Shown here piece by piece: positions 9,509 to 18,102 of a DNA stretch of 64,000 bases. Origin of the DNA: Billgrantia ethanolica (GTDB lineage: Bacteria > Pseudomonadota > Gammaproteobacteria > Pseudomonadales > Halomonadaceae). The position numbers and the translations under genes were made by a program. The stretch's first letter is position 1; each line of letters begins with the position of its first letter. The notes under the pieces were generated by a model that had not been told where the DNA came from, searched no databases, and saw nothing but the letters and a program-made list of their open reading frames with translations. The DNA is taken from the NCBI RefSeq assembly GCF_021404305.1, contig NZ_JABFTX010000004.1, forward strand, positions 62,001 through 126,000, read 5' to 3'.

Positions 9509-10279
9509 ATGCCATCCATCATCGACGTGCGACACGTCTACAAGGCCTTCGGCGGCCTGAAGGTCATCAACGACTGCTCGATCCAGGTCGAGAAGGGCTC
9601 AATCACCGGCCTGATCGGCCCCAACGGCGCCGGCAAATCGACCCTGTTCAACATCATTGCCGGCGCCCTGCCGCTGGACAGCGGCCAGATCCTGCTCGAC
9701 GGCGAGGACATCACCAATCGCCCCGCCAACGAGCTGTTCCACAAGGGCCTGTTGCGCACCTTCCAGATCGCCCATGAGTTCTCCCACATGACCGCGCTGG
9801 AGAACCTCATGATGGTGCCGCCCAAGCAGGCCGGGGAGAGCCTGTTCAGCGCCTGGCTCAAGCCGGGCCTGGTCAACCAGCAGGAGACGGCGGTTCGCCA
9901 GAAGGCGCTCGAGGTGATCGACTTCATCGGCCTGCACCACGTGCGCAACGAGCTGGCCGGCAACCTCTCCGGCGGGCAGAAGAAATTGCTCGAACTCGGC
10001 CGCACCATGATGACCGACGCCCGCGTGGTACTGCTCGACGAGATCGCCGCCGGGGTCAACCGCACCCTGCTGGGCGACCTGGTCGAGAACATCGAGCGGC
10101 TCAACCGCGAGCTGGGCTACACCTTCCTGGTCATCGAGCACGACATGGACATGATCGCGCGCCTGTGCGACCCGGTGATCGTGCTGGCCCAGGGCAGCGT
10201 GATGGTCGAAGGCACCATCGAAGAGATCCAGAACAATCCTCAGGTGATAGAGGCCTACTTTGGTTCTACCGCGGCCTGA
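9509..10279 (+). CDS. LivG-type ABC transporter ATP-binding protein
   Basis: 256-residue ATPase of the HAAT (branched-chain amino acid/amide/urea) ABC importer class. Walker A GPNGAGKST is at 37-45, the signature LSGGQKK from 153, Walker B VVLLDE at 173-178, and the switch His in VIEHDMD. The LivG-type insert (FQIAHEFSHMTALENLM) is present. It is the first gene of a livG-F-H-M order, with an AGGAA ribosome site before the ATG. The stop codon falls within a tandem-repeat stretch. The substrate cannot be read; the adjacent NSS transporter and amidohydrolase hint at amide or amino-acid compounds (inference). Confidence 0.9.
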   Translation: MPSIIDVRHVYKAFGGLKVINDCSIQVEKGSITGLIGPNGAGKSTLFNIIAGALPLDSGQILLDGEDITNRPANELFHKGLLRTFQIAHEFSHMTALENLMMVPPKQAGESLFSAWLKPGLVNQQETAVRQKALEVIDFIGLHHVRNELAGNLSGGQKKLLELGRTMMTDARVVLLDEIAAGVNRTLLGDLVENIERLNRELGYTFLVIEHDMDMIARLCDPVIVLAQGSVMVEGTIEEIQNNPQVIEAYFGSTAA

Positions 10280-10324
10280 GGGGCTCTACCACGGCCGGAG
10301 GGATTCCACCGCGGCCTGAGGGGA
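10265..10324. repeat. Three tandem 20-bp repeats across the livG-like stop codon
   Basis: Units of pattern TCTACCGCGGCCTGAGGGGC at 10265, 10285 and 10305 with few substitutions. The first unit contains the TGA stop of the ATPase gene and the later copies extend into the 115-bp gap before the next gene. Confidence 0.85.
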
Positions 10325-10394
10325 GAGGCCACGCCTGCCCAAGGTCTCGGTACAGCCACAAGAAGAACAGTAACGATAGCGCAGAGACTCCACG

Positions 10395-11099
10395 ATGCCA
10401 TTACTCGAAGCACGCGACGTGCACGGCGGCTACGGCGGCATGAACATCCTCAACGGGGTGGACATGTCGATCGAAGCCGACGAGGTCGGTGTGATCGTCG
10501 GCCCCAACGGCGCCGGCAAATCGACCATGCTCAAGGCCATCTTCGGCCTGCTCACCGTCAGCCAGGGCGAGATCCTGCTGCGCGGCGAACCGATCCACAA
10601 CCTGCCGCCCAACAAGCTGGTACAGCGGGGCATGGGCTTCGTGCCCCAGGAGAAGAACGTCTTCCCCAGTCTCACGGTGAAAGAGAACCTGGAGATGGGC
10701 GCGTTTCTCAAGCCGAACAACGTCAAACGGATGCTCAAGCAGGTCTACGACTTCTTTCCACCGCTCTACGACAAGCGCCACCAGCCCGCCGGCGAGCTCT
10801 CCGGCGGCCAGCGCCAGATGGTCGCCATGGGCCGCGCGCTGATGGCCGAGCCCGAGGTGCTGCTGCTCGACGAGCCTACCGCCGGCCTCTCACCGCTCTA
10901 CATGAACGAGATCTTCGAGCGGGTGAAGGAGATCAACGCCGCCGGCGTCGGCATCCTCATGGTCGAGCAGAACGCCAAACAGGCCCTGGCCATCGCCGAC
11001 AAGGGCTTCGTGCTGGCGGCCGGCAAGAACCGCTTCACCGACACCGGCGCCGCCCTGCTCGCCGACCCGGAAGTGGCCAAGAGCTTCCTGGGCGGTTGA
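10395..11099 (+). CDS. LivF-type ABC transporter ATP-binding protein
   Basis: 234-residue second ATPase of the same HAAT importer. Walker A GPNGAGKST starts at residue 36, the signature is LSGGQRQMVAMGRALM, Walker B is VLLLDEPTAGLSP and the H-loop region is replaced by MVEQNAKQAL, as is normal for LivF proteins. It should pair with the LivG-type protein as a cytoplasmic heterodimer. The unusually long 115-bp gap before it is filled largely by repeats, while the permease gene follows closely (28 bp). Confidence 0.9.
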   Translation: MPLLEARDVHGGYGGMNILNGVDMSIEADEVGVIVGPNGAGKSTMLKAIFGLLTVSQGEILLRGEPIHNLPPNKLVQRGMGFVPQEKNVFPSLTVKENLEMGAFLKPNNVKRMLKQVYDFFPPLYDKRHQPAGELSGGQRQMVAMGRALMAEPEVLLLDEPTAGLSPLYMNEIFERVKEINAAGVGILMVEQNAKQALAIADKGFVLAAGKNRFTDTGAALLADPEVAKSFLGG

Positions 11100-11127
11100 G
11101 CCCGGAGCCCGTAATGGAGAGTAAGTC

Positions 11128-12135
11128 GTGAACGAACTGGTATTCTTCATCAACAACGTGATCATTGCCGGCAGCGTAACCGGCTCGATCTACGCCATCG
11201 GCGCCATCGGCGTGACGCTGATCTTCAGCATCATGCGCTTCGCCCACTTCGCCCATGCCGACATGATGACTTTCGGCGCCTTCATGGTGCTGCTGCTGAC
11301 CCTGGCCTTCCCCGGCGTGGGCGGCGTGGTGGGTCTGCCCACTCCCATCGTCATGCTGCCGCTGGCGATGATCCTCACCGCCGCGCTGGCCGTGGGCATC
11401 GACAAGGTGTTCTACAAGCCGCTGCGGGCCCATGGGGTCAAGCCCATCGTCATCGTCATCGGCTCGCTGGGCGTGACGCTGATGCTGCAGGGGCTGATTC
11501 GCCTGTTCGCCGGCACCAGCGCTCAGAACATGTACCTGGCCGGCGAGCGCAAGGAGATCTACCGTCTCGACGTGCCGTTCGAGCTGGCTACCCGGCCGAT
11601 CATCGTCACCGAGCCGCAGATCATCCTGTTCATCCTGACCATTGCCTGCGTGGTGGGGCTGCATGTGTTCCTCAACCGCACGCGGCTGGGCAAGGCGATG
11701 CGCGCCATGTCCGACAACCCCGACCTGGCGCGGGCCTCGGGCATCAACACGAACTACATCGTCTCGGTGACCTGGGTGATCGCCGGCAGCCTGGCGGCCA
11801 TTGCCGGTACGCTGCTCTCTCTCGACGTGACCTTCAAGCCCGACCTGAGCTTCTTCCTGCTGCTACCGATCTTCGCCGCGGCCATCGTCGGCGGCGTCGG
11901 CCACCCCTACGGGGCCATCGCCGGCGGCTTCGTGGTGGGCTTCGCCGAGACCCTGGCGGTGTTCAACTGGGCGGTGCTGCTGCGCCCCATTGCGCACTTG
12001 TTCCCCGAGTGGATCGAGATCCCGCGCAACCTCGCCTTCGTCGGCACCGAGTACAAGATCGTGGTGCCCTTCTTCATCCTGGTGGCGATCCTGGTGTGGC
12101 GCCCCACCGGCATCTTCAAGGGTAAGGTGATCTGA
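11128..12135 (+). CDS. LivH-type ABC permease
   Basis: 335-residue inner-membrane permease of the HAAT importer. It has about eight hydrophobic segments and the LivH motifs GSIYAIGAIGVTLIF near the N terminus and GVGHPYGAIAGGFVVGFAET toward the end. Translation starts at GTG (11128), with GGAGA 9 bp upstream. The stop overlaps the next start (TGATG), showing tight coupling with the LivM-type gene. Confidence 0.9.
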   Translation: MNELVFFINNVIIAGSVTGSIYAIGAIGVTLIFSIMRFAHFAHADMMTFGAFMVLLLTLAFPGVGGVVGLPTPIVMLPLAMILTAALAVGIDKVFYKPLRAHGVKPIVIVIGSLGVTLMLQGLIRLFAGTSAQNMYLAGERKEIYRLDVPFELATRPIIVTEPQIILFILTIACVVGLHVFLNRTRLGKAMRAMSDNPDLARASGINTNYIVSVTWVIAGSLAAIAGTLLSLDVTFKPDLSFFLLLPIFAAAIVGGVGHPYGAIAGGFVVGFAETLAVFNWAVLLRPIAHLFPEWIEIPRNLAFVGTEYKIVVPFFILVAILVWRPTGIFKGKVI

Positions 12136-13448
12136 TGAACGCTCAACGTACCGAACGCCGGGAAGACACCGTTGCCGAGCCGTCGCGCTTTCCGCTGCGT
12201 GAAATCATTCTATTCGGCGCCCTGCTGGCGGTGATCCTCGGCATCTATATGGTGATGGGCACCGCCTACAGCACGCGCATGCTGGTGGAAGCCTCCTGCT
12301 ACGCCATCCTGGCCCTGGGTCTGACCATCCAGTGGGGCTATGCCGGTCAGTTCAACGCCGGTGTGATGGGCTTCGTCGCCCTGGGTGGTTTCTCCGCCAT
12401 GCTCTTCAGCGTGCCGGTCAACAACGCCTTCTGGGGCACCGAGCTGCCCGGCGAGCTGGGCCGCGTGCTGCTCTACGGCGCGGCCGCGGCAGTGTTGGTG
12501 TACGGCGCCACCAAGCTCGACCGCATCGGCGTGCCGAAGAAGCTGCGCACCGTCATCGCCATCGTGCTGGCCGTGGTGCTCTATCTGGTGGTGATCAGCA
12601 TGCTGCGCAGCGTGACCGGCGAGATCCAGTCCCGCGCCGGCTTCATCGGCGGCTTCGGGCTGCCCGCCTGGACCGGCTGGATCTTCGGCGGCGCCCTGGC
12701 CGGTGCCGTGGGCTACTTTATCGGCCATATCTGCCTGGGCCTGCGCAGCGACTACCTGGCCATCGCCACCCTGGGCATCGCCGAGATCATCAAGGCGTTC
12801 CTCAAGAACTCCGACTGGCTGACCCGCGGCACCGCCACGGTATCGCCGCTGCCCTGGCCCACCCCGGGGCCCAGCGAGCTGGGCTTCACCCTGGCCCGGG
12901 CACTGTACCTCTCGGTCACGGCGGTGATGATCGCGGTGATCTTCTTCCTGCTGCATCGCGCCTATCATGCCCCCTGGGGCCGCATGATCCGCGCCATTCG
13001 CGACAACGAGATCTCCGCCTCGGCGATGGGCAAGGACATCAACAGGCGCCGCCTGGAAATCTTCGTGCTGGGCTGCATCCTGATGGGCATCGGCGGCGGG
13101 GCGTTGGCCTCGTTCAACAGCCTGTTCGACCCCAACGGCTACCTGCCGCTGAACCACACCTTCCTGGTGCTGGTGATGGTGATTCTGGGCGGCCCGGGCA
13201 ACAACCTGGGCACCATCTTCGGCGCCGTGGCGGTGTACATCATCTGGCTGATGTCCGAGCCGCTGGCACTGTTCCTGATGCAGGGTGCGGTGAGCATCGG
13301 CGAGGGCTGGTTCGGCTGGCAGCCGCCGGGCAACCTCGATAGCCGCGCACTGCAGGCGCGGGTGTTTGTGATCGGCCTGCTGATCACTCTGGTGCTGCGC
13401 TTCGCGCCGAATGGGTTGTTGCCCGAAAAAGTCAAACACCACGGTTAG
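12135..13448 (+). CDS. LivM-type ABC permease
   Basis: 437-residue inner-membrane permease, partner of the LivH-type protein. An N-terminal charged stretch (MNAQRTERREDTVAEPSRF) precedes about ten hydrophobic segments. LivM landmarks include GYAGQFNAGVMGFVALGGFSA, LRSDYLAIATLGIAEIIK and the cytoplasmic coupling stretch MIRAIRDNEISASAMGKDI. The start overlaps the livH-like stop. Transcription runs into a strong bidirectional terminator shared with the convergent binding-protein gene. Confidence 0.9.
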   Translation: MNAQRTERREDTVAEPSRFPLREIILFGALLAVILGIYMVMGTAYSTRMLVEASCYAILALGLTIQWGYAGQFNAGVMGFVALGGFSAMLFSVPVNNAFWGTELPGELGRVLLYGAAAAVLVYGATKLDRIGVPKKLRTVIAIVLAVVLYLVVISMLRSVTGEIQSRAGFIGGFGLPAWTGWIFGGALAGAVGYFIGHICLGLRSDYLAIATLGIAEIIKAFLKNSDWLTRGTATVSPLPWPTPGPSELGFTLARALYLSVTAVMIAVIFFLLHRAYHAPWGRMIRAIRDNEISASAMGKDINRRRLEIFVLGCILMGIGGGALASFNSLFDPNGYLPLNHTFLVLVMVILGGPGNNLGTIFGAVAVYIIWLMSEPLALFLMQGAVSIGEGWFGWQPPGNLDSRALQARVFVIGLLITLVLRFAPNGLLPEKVKHHG

Positions 13449-13596
13449 GCTTCAACGAAAACTGTCTGCGCTCGGCCATACGGCGTTAAAAATCAGCTCA
13501 AGGTACTCATTTACAACTGTAAACTCCGTCCTTTCGCTGATTTTTGCCTTGTCTGGCCTTCGCTCGACGACTTTTCGAAAGAAGCCTTATGAAAAT

Positions 13597-13632
13597 GAAT
13601 GGCCCCGGCGGGAATTCCCGCCGGGGCCATTC
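13597..13632. terminator. Bidirectional terminator between livM-like and livK-like genes
   Basis: A 36-bp perfect inverted repeat centred on GGGAATTCCC, with stems beginning GAATGGCCCCGG. It is flanked by AAAAT on the left and TCTTT on the right, between convergent genes. The rest of the 208-bp gap shows nothing else clear. Confidence 0.85.
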
Positions 13633-13656
13633 TTTGCGAGCTTGGTGCGTTAACGC

Positions 13657-14862
13657 TTAGAGGTCGACGAGGCCCTTGCCGACGAAGGCGCCGTCCTCTA
13701 CCACCATTTCCACGACTACGCCCGGTACGTCGCCGTTCTCGTCGAACTCATGGCTACCGGAAGCACCTTCGTAGTTGATCTCCTCGCCTGCGGCGATCAG
13801 TTCAACGGCCTTCTCCCACTCGCCCGGCAGGATCACTTCACCCGGTGCGGAAGAAACGCTGCGCAGGGCCTGGGAGAGACCTTCGCGCTCGGCGCTGCCG
13901 TTCTGCTCGATAGCCAGTGCCAACAGGAAGGCGGCATCGTATGCCTGGGCCGCGAACACCGCGGTGGGATCAAAACCGGCGGCCTCAGCGGCCTCGGCAA
14001 AGATCTCGGTGCCCGGCAGTTCGGGGCTGCCGGGGCGGGTAGCGATCATGCCTTCGAGCACATCGGCACCCACCGCCTCGACCAGCGACGAGCCCACCAT
14101 GCCATCGGCGCCGGCATACTGAGTGAACATGCCACCCTCATAGGCCTGACGCAAAATGGTCTGGCCCGAGCCATCGGCGTAGGCCAGCACCACCAGAGTT
14201 TCAGCACCGCTGGCGGAGAGCGAGCCCAGCTCGGAGCGGTAGTCGGCGCGGCCATCCTCATGGGCCACGTTCTCGGCCACCAGGCCGCCACCCGCCTCGA
14301 AGGCTTCGGTGAAGGCATCCGCCAGGCCACGACCGTAGTCGTTGTTGACGTAGGTGACCGCGACCTCATCGAAGCCCTTGTCGAGCATCAGCTTGGCCAG
14401 GATCTCACCCTGATAGGAGTCCGAAGGTACGGTACGGAACACCAGGTCGTTGTCGTCGAGTTCGGTAACCGCCGGTGCGGTGGAAGCCGGCGACACCATC
14501 ACCACCCCACCGGGAATGGCGGCACTGTTGGCCGCTGCCACGGTGGCACCGGTACACAGCGCACCGACGATGGCCGTGACGTTCTCGGTGTTGACCATGC
14601 GGTCGGCCGCGTTGGAAGCCGCCGAGGCGTCGCTACAGGTGGTGTCGGCGCTGGGCATGACCAGCGTCTGCCCGCCAAGAATGCCGCCCTGCTCATTGAT
14701 CTGCTGGACCGCCAGCCGCGCGCCGTCATAGATCGGCGGCGTCAGGCTCTCGATGGGGCCGGTGAAGCCGCCGATGAAGCCGACCTTCACTTCCGCCTGC
14801 GCCGCGCCAACGAATGCTACGCTGGTGGCTGCGATCGCCATCGCTAGAACGCTTTTCTTCAT
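13657..14862 (-). CDS. LivK-type ABC transporter periplasmic binding protein
   Basis: 401-residue type I periplasmic binding protein (Peripla_BP_6 class). It begins MKKSVLAMAIAATSVAFVGA with a signal peptide cleaved after AQA, followed by VKVGFIGGFTGPIESLTPP. Ligand-site style motifs include GALCTGATVAAANSAAIPGGV and VTYVNNDYGRGLADAF. The ATG at 14862 has GAGAAG upstream. It is convergent to the LivGFHM-type operon and almost certainly supplies its binding protein, although it is separately transcribed, which allows independent and higher expression. Ligand not determinable from sequence alone. Confidence 0.92.
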   Translation of the reverse strand: MKKSVLAMAIAATSVAFVGAAQAEVKVGFIGGFTGPIESLTPPIYDGARLAVQQINEQGGILGGQTLVMPSADTTCSDASAASNAADRMVNTENVTAIVGALCTGATVAAANSAAIPGGVVMVSPASTAPAVTELDDNDLVFRTVPSDSYQGEILAKLMLDKGFDEVAVTYVNNDYGRGLADAFTEAFEAGGGLVAENVAHEDGRADYRSELGSLSASGAETLVVLAYADGSGQTILRQAYEGGMFTQYAGADGMVGSSLVEAVGADVLEGMIATRPGSPELPGTEIFAEAAEAAGFDPTAVFAAQAYDAAFLLALAIEQNGSAEREGLSQALRSVSSAPGEVILPGEWEKAVELIAAGEEINYEGASGSHEFDENGDVPGVVVEMVVEDGAFVGKGLVDL

Positions 14863-15111
14863 GGTTGTTCTTCTCACTCTGGTTTTTTTACGTCTGGTTA
14901 CCAAGGTTAGGCACCCCCTAAATCTGGAAGCCTACGAGGCAAAACACAAGCCCCCCATACCAACGTTCTAGCCCCGAACGACAACGCCAACTGCCTATCG
15001 ATGAGGAGCAATCCCGTTTCGGCACAGAAGTCGGGCACGACCCACGAAACGCCGCCGCCAGCCTTCGCCTATACTGATTGACCCGTCATGCCATCCGACA
15101 GGAGGCACCTC

Positions 15112-15870
15112 ATGCGCCCCGCTCTCGCACTCCTTGCGCTGCCGGCATCGCTCGGCCTGGTCACCGGCGCTCACGCCTTCACCTCCACCGGCAGCGATAT
15201 TGTCTACGAGGTGGGCGACGAAACCTTCGAAGGCTACTACGCCGCCGCCAGCGGCGAGGCCAGCGGCACGGTACTAATCGTTCACGACTGGAACGGGCTG
15301 GACGACTACGAACGCCAGCGCGCCGACATGCTAGCCGAGCTGGGCTATGACGCCTTCGCCGTCGACCTGTTCGGCCAGGGCCAGCGCCCCGAGACTCTCG
15401 AAGCCCGTCAGGAAGCCACCCGCGCGCTCTACTCCGACCGCGAGCGCATGCGCGAGCTGACCCTGGCCGGCCTGGCAGAGGCGCGCGAGCAGGGCGCCGC
15501 GGAGAGCGTCGTGATCATGGGCTACTGCTTCGGCGGCGCCGTGGCGCTGGAGATCGCCCGTTCGGGCGAGGCCGACAACGTGGCCGGCTATACCAGCTTC
15601 CACGGCGGAGTGGCCACACCGGACGGCCAGGAGTGGCCAGAGGAGGTGCCGCCGCTGCTGATCGCCCACGGCGGCGCCGACACCAGCGTCACCATGGAAG
15701 ACGTCAGCGGGCTGGTCGAGGAGCTCGAGGCCATCGAGGCCACCTACGAGATCCAGATCTACTCCGGCGCCCCCCACGGCTTCACCGTCTTCGGCGACGA
15801 GCGCTACCAGCAGCGCGCCGACGAGAAGTCCTGGGCAGCCTTTCTGAACCTGCTAGAGGAGGTGCTATGA
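15112..15870 (+). CDS. Dienelactone hydrolase family protein, exported
   Basis: 252-residue alpha/beta hydrolase with a signal peptide (MRPALALLALPASLGLVTGAHA). The catalytic triad is recognisable: nucleophile Cys in GYCFGG, Asp in HGGADTSV and His in GAPHGFTVFG. These are DLH-family features; such proteins hydrolyse lactones or esters. The ATG at 15112 has a perfect GGAGG. It overlaps the next gene by ATGA, so the two are translationally coupled and probably work on related substrates. The export signal is not universal in the family. Confidence 0.88.
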   Translation: MRPALALLALPASLGLVTGAHAFTSTGSDIVYEVGDETFEGYYAAASGEASGTVLIVHDWNGLDDYERQRADMLAELGYDAFAVDLFGQGQRPETLEARQEATRALYSDRERMRELTLAGLAEAREQGAAESVVIMGYCFGGAVALEIARSGEADNVAGYTSFHGGVATPDGQEWPEEVPPLLIAHGGADTSVTMEDVSGLVEELEAIEATYEIQIYSGAPHGFTVFGDERYQQRADEKSWAAFLNLLEEVL

Positions 15871-16952
15871 CCCGGCGACTACGCCCCCTGCCGCTGACCG
15901 AGCTGAGCGGCAGCCATCACGAGATCGGCGCCCAGCACGGCCGCATTCACCGCCAGTTGATCCAGCGCGGTATCGAGGTCTACGGCCGGCTGTTTCACGA
16001 TTTCGTCGGCATTCGCTGGGAGCAGGCCCGCGACCGCGCCTGCCACTTCGAGGCCCAGATCGCCCAGGGTTTTCCCGCCATTCTCGAAGAGATGAACGGC
16101 ATCGCCTGGGGCGCGGGGGTCGATTTTCTCGACGTCCTGACGCTCAACTGCCGCAGCGAAATCGCCCTCACCCAGGCCAGCGGCGGCTGCTCGGCCTTCG
16201 CCCTGCAGCGCCATGGGCAGCAGTGGCTGGCGCAGAACTGGGACTGGCGCAGCGACCAGCTCGACAACGTGGTGGCCCTGCACGTGCGGGGCAATGGCAA
16301 GCCGGCCCTGGTAAGCATCGGCGAGGCCGGCATGGTGGGCAAGGTCGGCCTGAACGAGCGAGGCATCGGCGTGTGCCTCAACGCCATTCGCTCGCAGACC
16401 TGCGGCAGCGGGCTGCCGATCCACATCGCCCTGCGCAAGATTCTGGAGAGCGATGACATGCAGAGCGCCCTTGCCGTGGCCAGCCACGACCGGGTCTGTT
16501 CCCCCGCCCACTTCCTGCTCGCCAGCGCTCAGGTCGGCAACGAGGGCGGCCAGGCCGTGGGGCTCGAGGTGCAGCCCGGCGAGCCGGGGCGAATCGCGCC
16601 GCGCAACGGCATCGTCACTCACACCAACCACCTCTACGCCGACAACACCCCTTGCCCGGTGCAGGACTATCCCCGGATCGACTCACAGCCGCGGCTGTGT
16701 CGCCTCGACGCGCTGCTCCACGACGAGCTGCCGCCGGACGCCCCTCTCGACGAGGCGCGCCTGTTCGACGTGCTCAGCGACCATCAGGGCGCGCCGCTGT
16801 CGATCTGCCGTCACTTCAATCCCGACCAGCCCGCCGAAGAGCGCATGGAAACCCTCTTCTCGGTGGTGATGAACCTGAACGAGCGCCGCCTGACCCTGCG
16901 CCACGGCAAACCCTGCGAAAGCGAAGACAGCCTGAGCGTCACTCTGAACTGA
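15867..16952 (+). CDS. C45-type autoproteolytic acyltransferase/hydrolase
   Basis: 361-residue Ntn-hydrolase resembling acyl-CoA:6-aminopenicillanate acyltransferase (peptidase C45). N-terminal HHEIGAQHG and the presumptive autocleavage site ASGGCSAF with Cys108 as nucleophile fit the family, as do LAQNWDW and the later VTHTNHLYAD. By family knowledge it would cleave itself before Cys108 and hydrolyse or transfer acyl groups on amides. It starts inside the stop of the dienelactone hydrolase gene (ATGA). Its 3' end overlaps the convergent 91-residue gene by 14 bp. True substrate unknown. Confidence 0.82.
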   Translation: MTRRLRPLPLTELSGSHHEIGAQHGRIHRQLIQRGIEVYGRLFHDFVGIRWEQARDRACHFEAQIAQGFPAILEEMNGIAWGAGVDFLDVLTLNCRSEIALTQASGGCSAFALQRHGQQWLAQNWDWRSDQLDNVVALHVRGNGKPALVSIGEAGMVGKVGLNERGIGVCLNAIRSQTCGSGLPIHIALRKILESDDMQSALAVASHDRVCSPAHFLLASAQVGNEGGQAVGLEVQPGEPGRIAPRNGIVTHTNHLYADNTPCPVQDYPRIDSQPRLCRLDALLHDELPPDAPLDEARLFDVLSDHQGAPLSICRHFNPDQPAEERMETLFSVVMNLNERRLTLRHGKPCESEDSLSVTLN

Positions 16953-17214
16953 AGCGCCCCAGCCCCTCGTCTCCCGGGCCAGGCTCGGGCAACTCCCCTT
17001 TCAGGTAGCGCTCGGAGGTGAGCATGAACGAGCGCCGGAACAGCTCGTGCCGGGCCTCTTCCCGATGGAGCTGCAGCAGCTCGAACTCCTCCTGGGAGAG
17101 AGCGGTGTCGTGACGCGGGTACTCGCGGGCCAGGCGCACCGAGCCCGGTGTGACGTCGCAGATCTGCAAGGTAGGAGCGATTTCCCACATGGCGGCAGGG
17201 GTGAAGTACGACAT
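16939..17214 (-). CDS. 91-residue protein of unknown function behind a Fur box
   Basis: Starts MSYFTPAAMWEIAPTLQICD with a textbook GGAGG ribosome site, immediately downstream of a near-perfect Fur operator. The N-terminal third is hydrophobic-mixed without a true signal peptide. The rest is helical and charged (LSQEEFELLQLHREEARHELFRRSF). One cysteine and two histidines give no obvious metal motif. Iron-repressed expression is inferred from the operator. I do not recognise a family. It is monocistronic, ending inside the 3' end of the convergent C45 gene. Confidence 0.75.
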   Translation of the reverse strand: MSYFTPAAMWEIAPTLQICDVTPGSVRLAREYPRHDTALSQEEFELLQLHREEARHELFRRSFMLTSERYLKGELPEPGPGDEGLGRFSSE

Positions 17215-17235
17215 TGGCGACCTCCGTTAACGCCA

Positions 17236-17258
17236 TTAATGATAACAATTATCATTAA
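17236..17258 (-). promoter_or_regulatory. Fur box before the 91-residue gene
   Basis: A 23-bp dyad with 10-bp perfect arms (TTAATGATAA / TTATCATTAA) around CAA. Against the 7-1-7 Fur model TGATAAT-N-ATTATCA it matches 13 of 14 positions. It lies 22 bp before the start codon, overlapping the likely promoter; the gene on the other side points away, so only one target is possible. Confidence 0.85.
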
Positions 17259-17324
17259 CTATCGGAAATCTAGTCACCCCTCACTCAGCTGTCAACACAA
17301 AGAAAAATCATTCTCAAAACTCGC

Positions 17325-17915
17325 CTAGCCGGCCAACGCCTCTTCCACCACCGCACGCGCCTCCGCGCTCATGGGGAGCGTCAGCGCCAGCTCATGGGCT
17401 TTGGGCGACATCTTCTTCCAGGTCATCTGCACGATGCGCACCAGGTGGTCGTGCTCCACCTGCTTGGAAAAATCGGCGAAGTAGTTCTCGAGAAACACTA
17501 GGCAGGCACAATCTTCCACCGCCTGAGTGCCCGGATCGCGGCCCAGGCCCTGCTTGCGGATCATCCGCGACACCTCGGCGGCCTCTTCGGCCGAGTAGCC
17601 CGCCGTCTCCATCACCCGTGCCGTGGTTTCCCCGGCGCGCTTGCCCTGGTCGCGGCGCCAGGTCAGATAACCCACACGCCCCTCGGGGTACTCGCTACGC
17701 GGCACTTCCCAGCGCTGCAGATGCTGCGAGCGCACGGCGAGCTGAACCAGTTCGCTGGGCGCTTCCACCACGCGCTCGAGCCAGGCGCTCATGCGCCCCG
17801 CGTGCCAAAGCTCCAGCGGCAGCGTCTCGCCCTCCACCTCTACCTGACGCGGGTCCTGCGCATGCAGGGCATCCAGCTCGGTCATCGCGCGCTGAAAGGG
17901 AGTCGGCTCAGTCAT
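17325..17915 (-). CDS. DUF4202 family protein
   Basis: 196-residue soluble protein with the characteristic DUF4202 blocks: LPLELWHAGRMSAWLERV, LVQLAVRSQHLQRWEVPRSEYP, GYLTWRRDQGKRA and VEDCACLVFLENYF. The conserved His/Asp pattern recalls HD-like hydrolases, but the reaction is not established to my knowledge. The ATG at 17915 (MTEPTPFQRAM) has GAGGAA upstream; earlier in-frame ATGs lack this. It stands alone in the same direction as the Fur-box gene, which has its own promoter. Confidence 0.9.
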   Translation of the reverse strand: MTEPTPFQRAMTELDALHAQDPRQVEVEGETLPLELWHAGRMSAWLERVVEAPSELVQLAVRSQHLQRWEVPRSEYPEGRVGYLTWRRDQGKRAGETTARVMETAGYSAEEAAEVSRMIRKQGLGRDPGTQAVEDCACLVFLENYFADFSKQVEHDHLVRIVQMTWKKMSPKAHELALTLPMSAEARAVVEEALAG

Positions 17916-18102
17916 GGGGCATTCCTCGTAAATCGTCATGGGCACAGCATACCGCACCTGACGACACGGCCACGAGCCAGCGCCTGGACAAGGCCCACCT
18001 GCCGTATGGCGAGGCGGGACAAGTTGCCGCATCGCTTCGCCTTGTTGAGCGCATCGGCGTTAACTAGCATTCAAAATGCTTCTTAACAAACGAGGTATGC
18101 AG

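Noticed and set aside
12210..13442. 410-codon open frame antisense to the livM-like gene
   Set aside because: Composition is His/Gln/Ala-rich as expected from reversed membrane-protein codons; no ribosome site and no domain.
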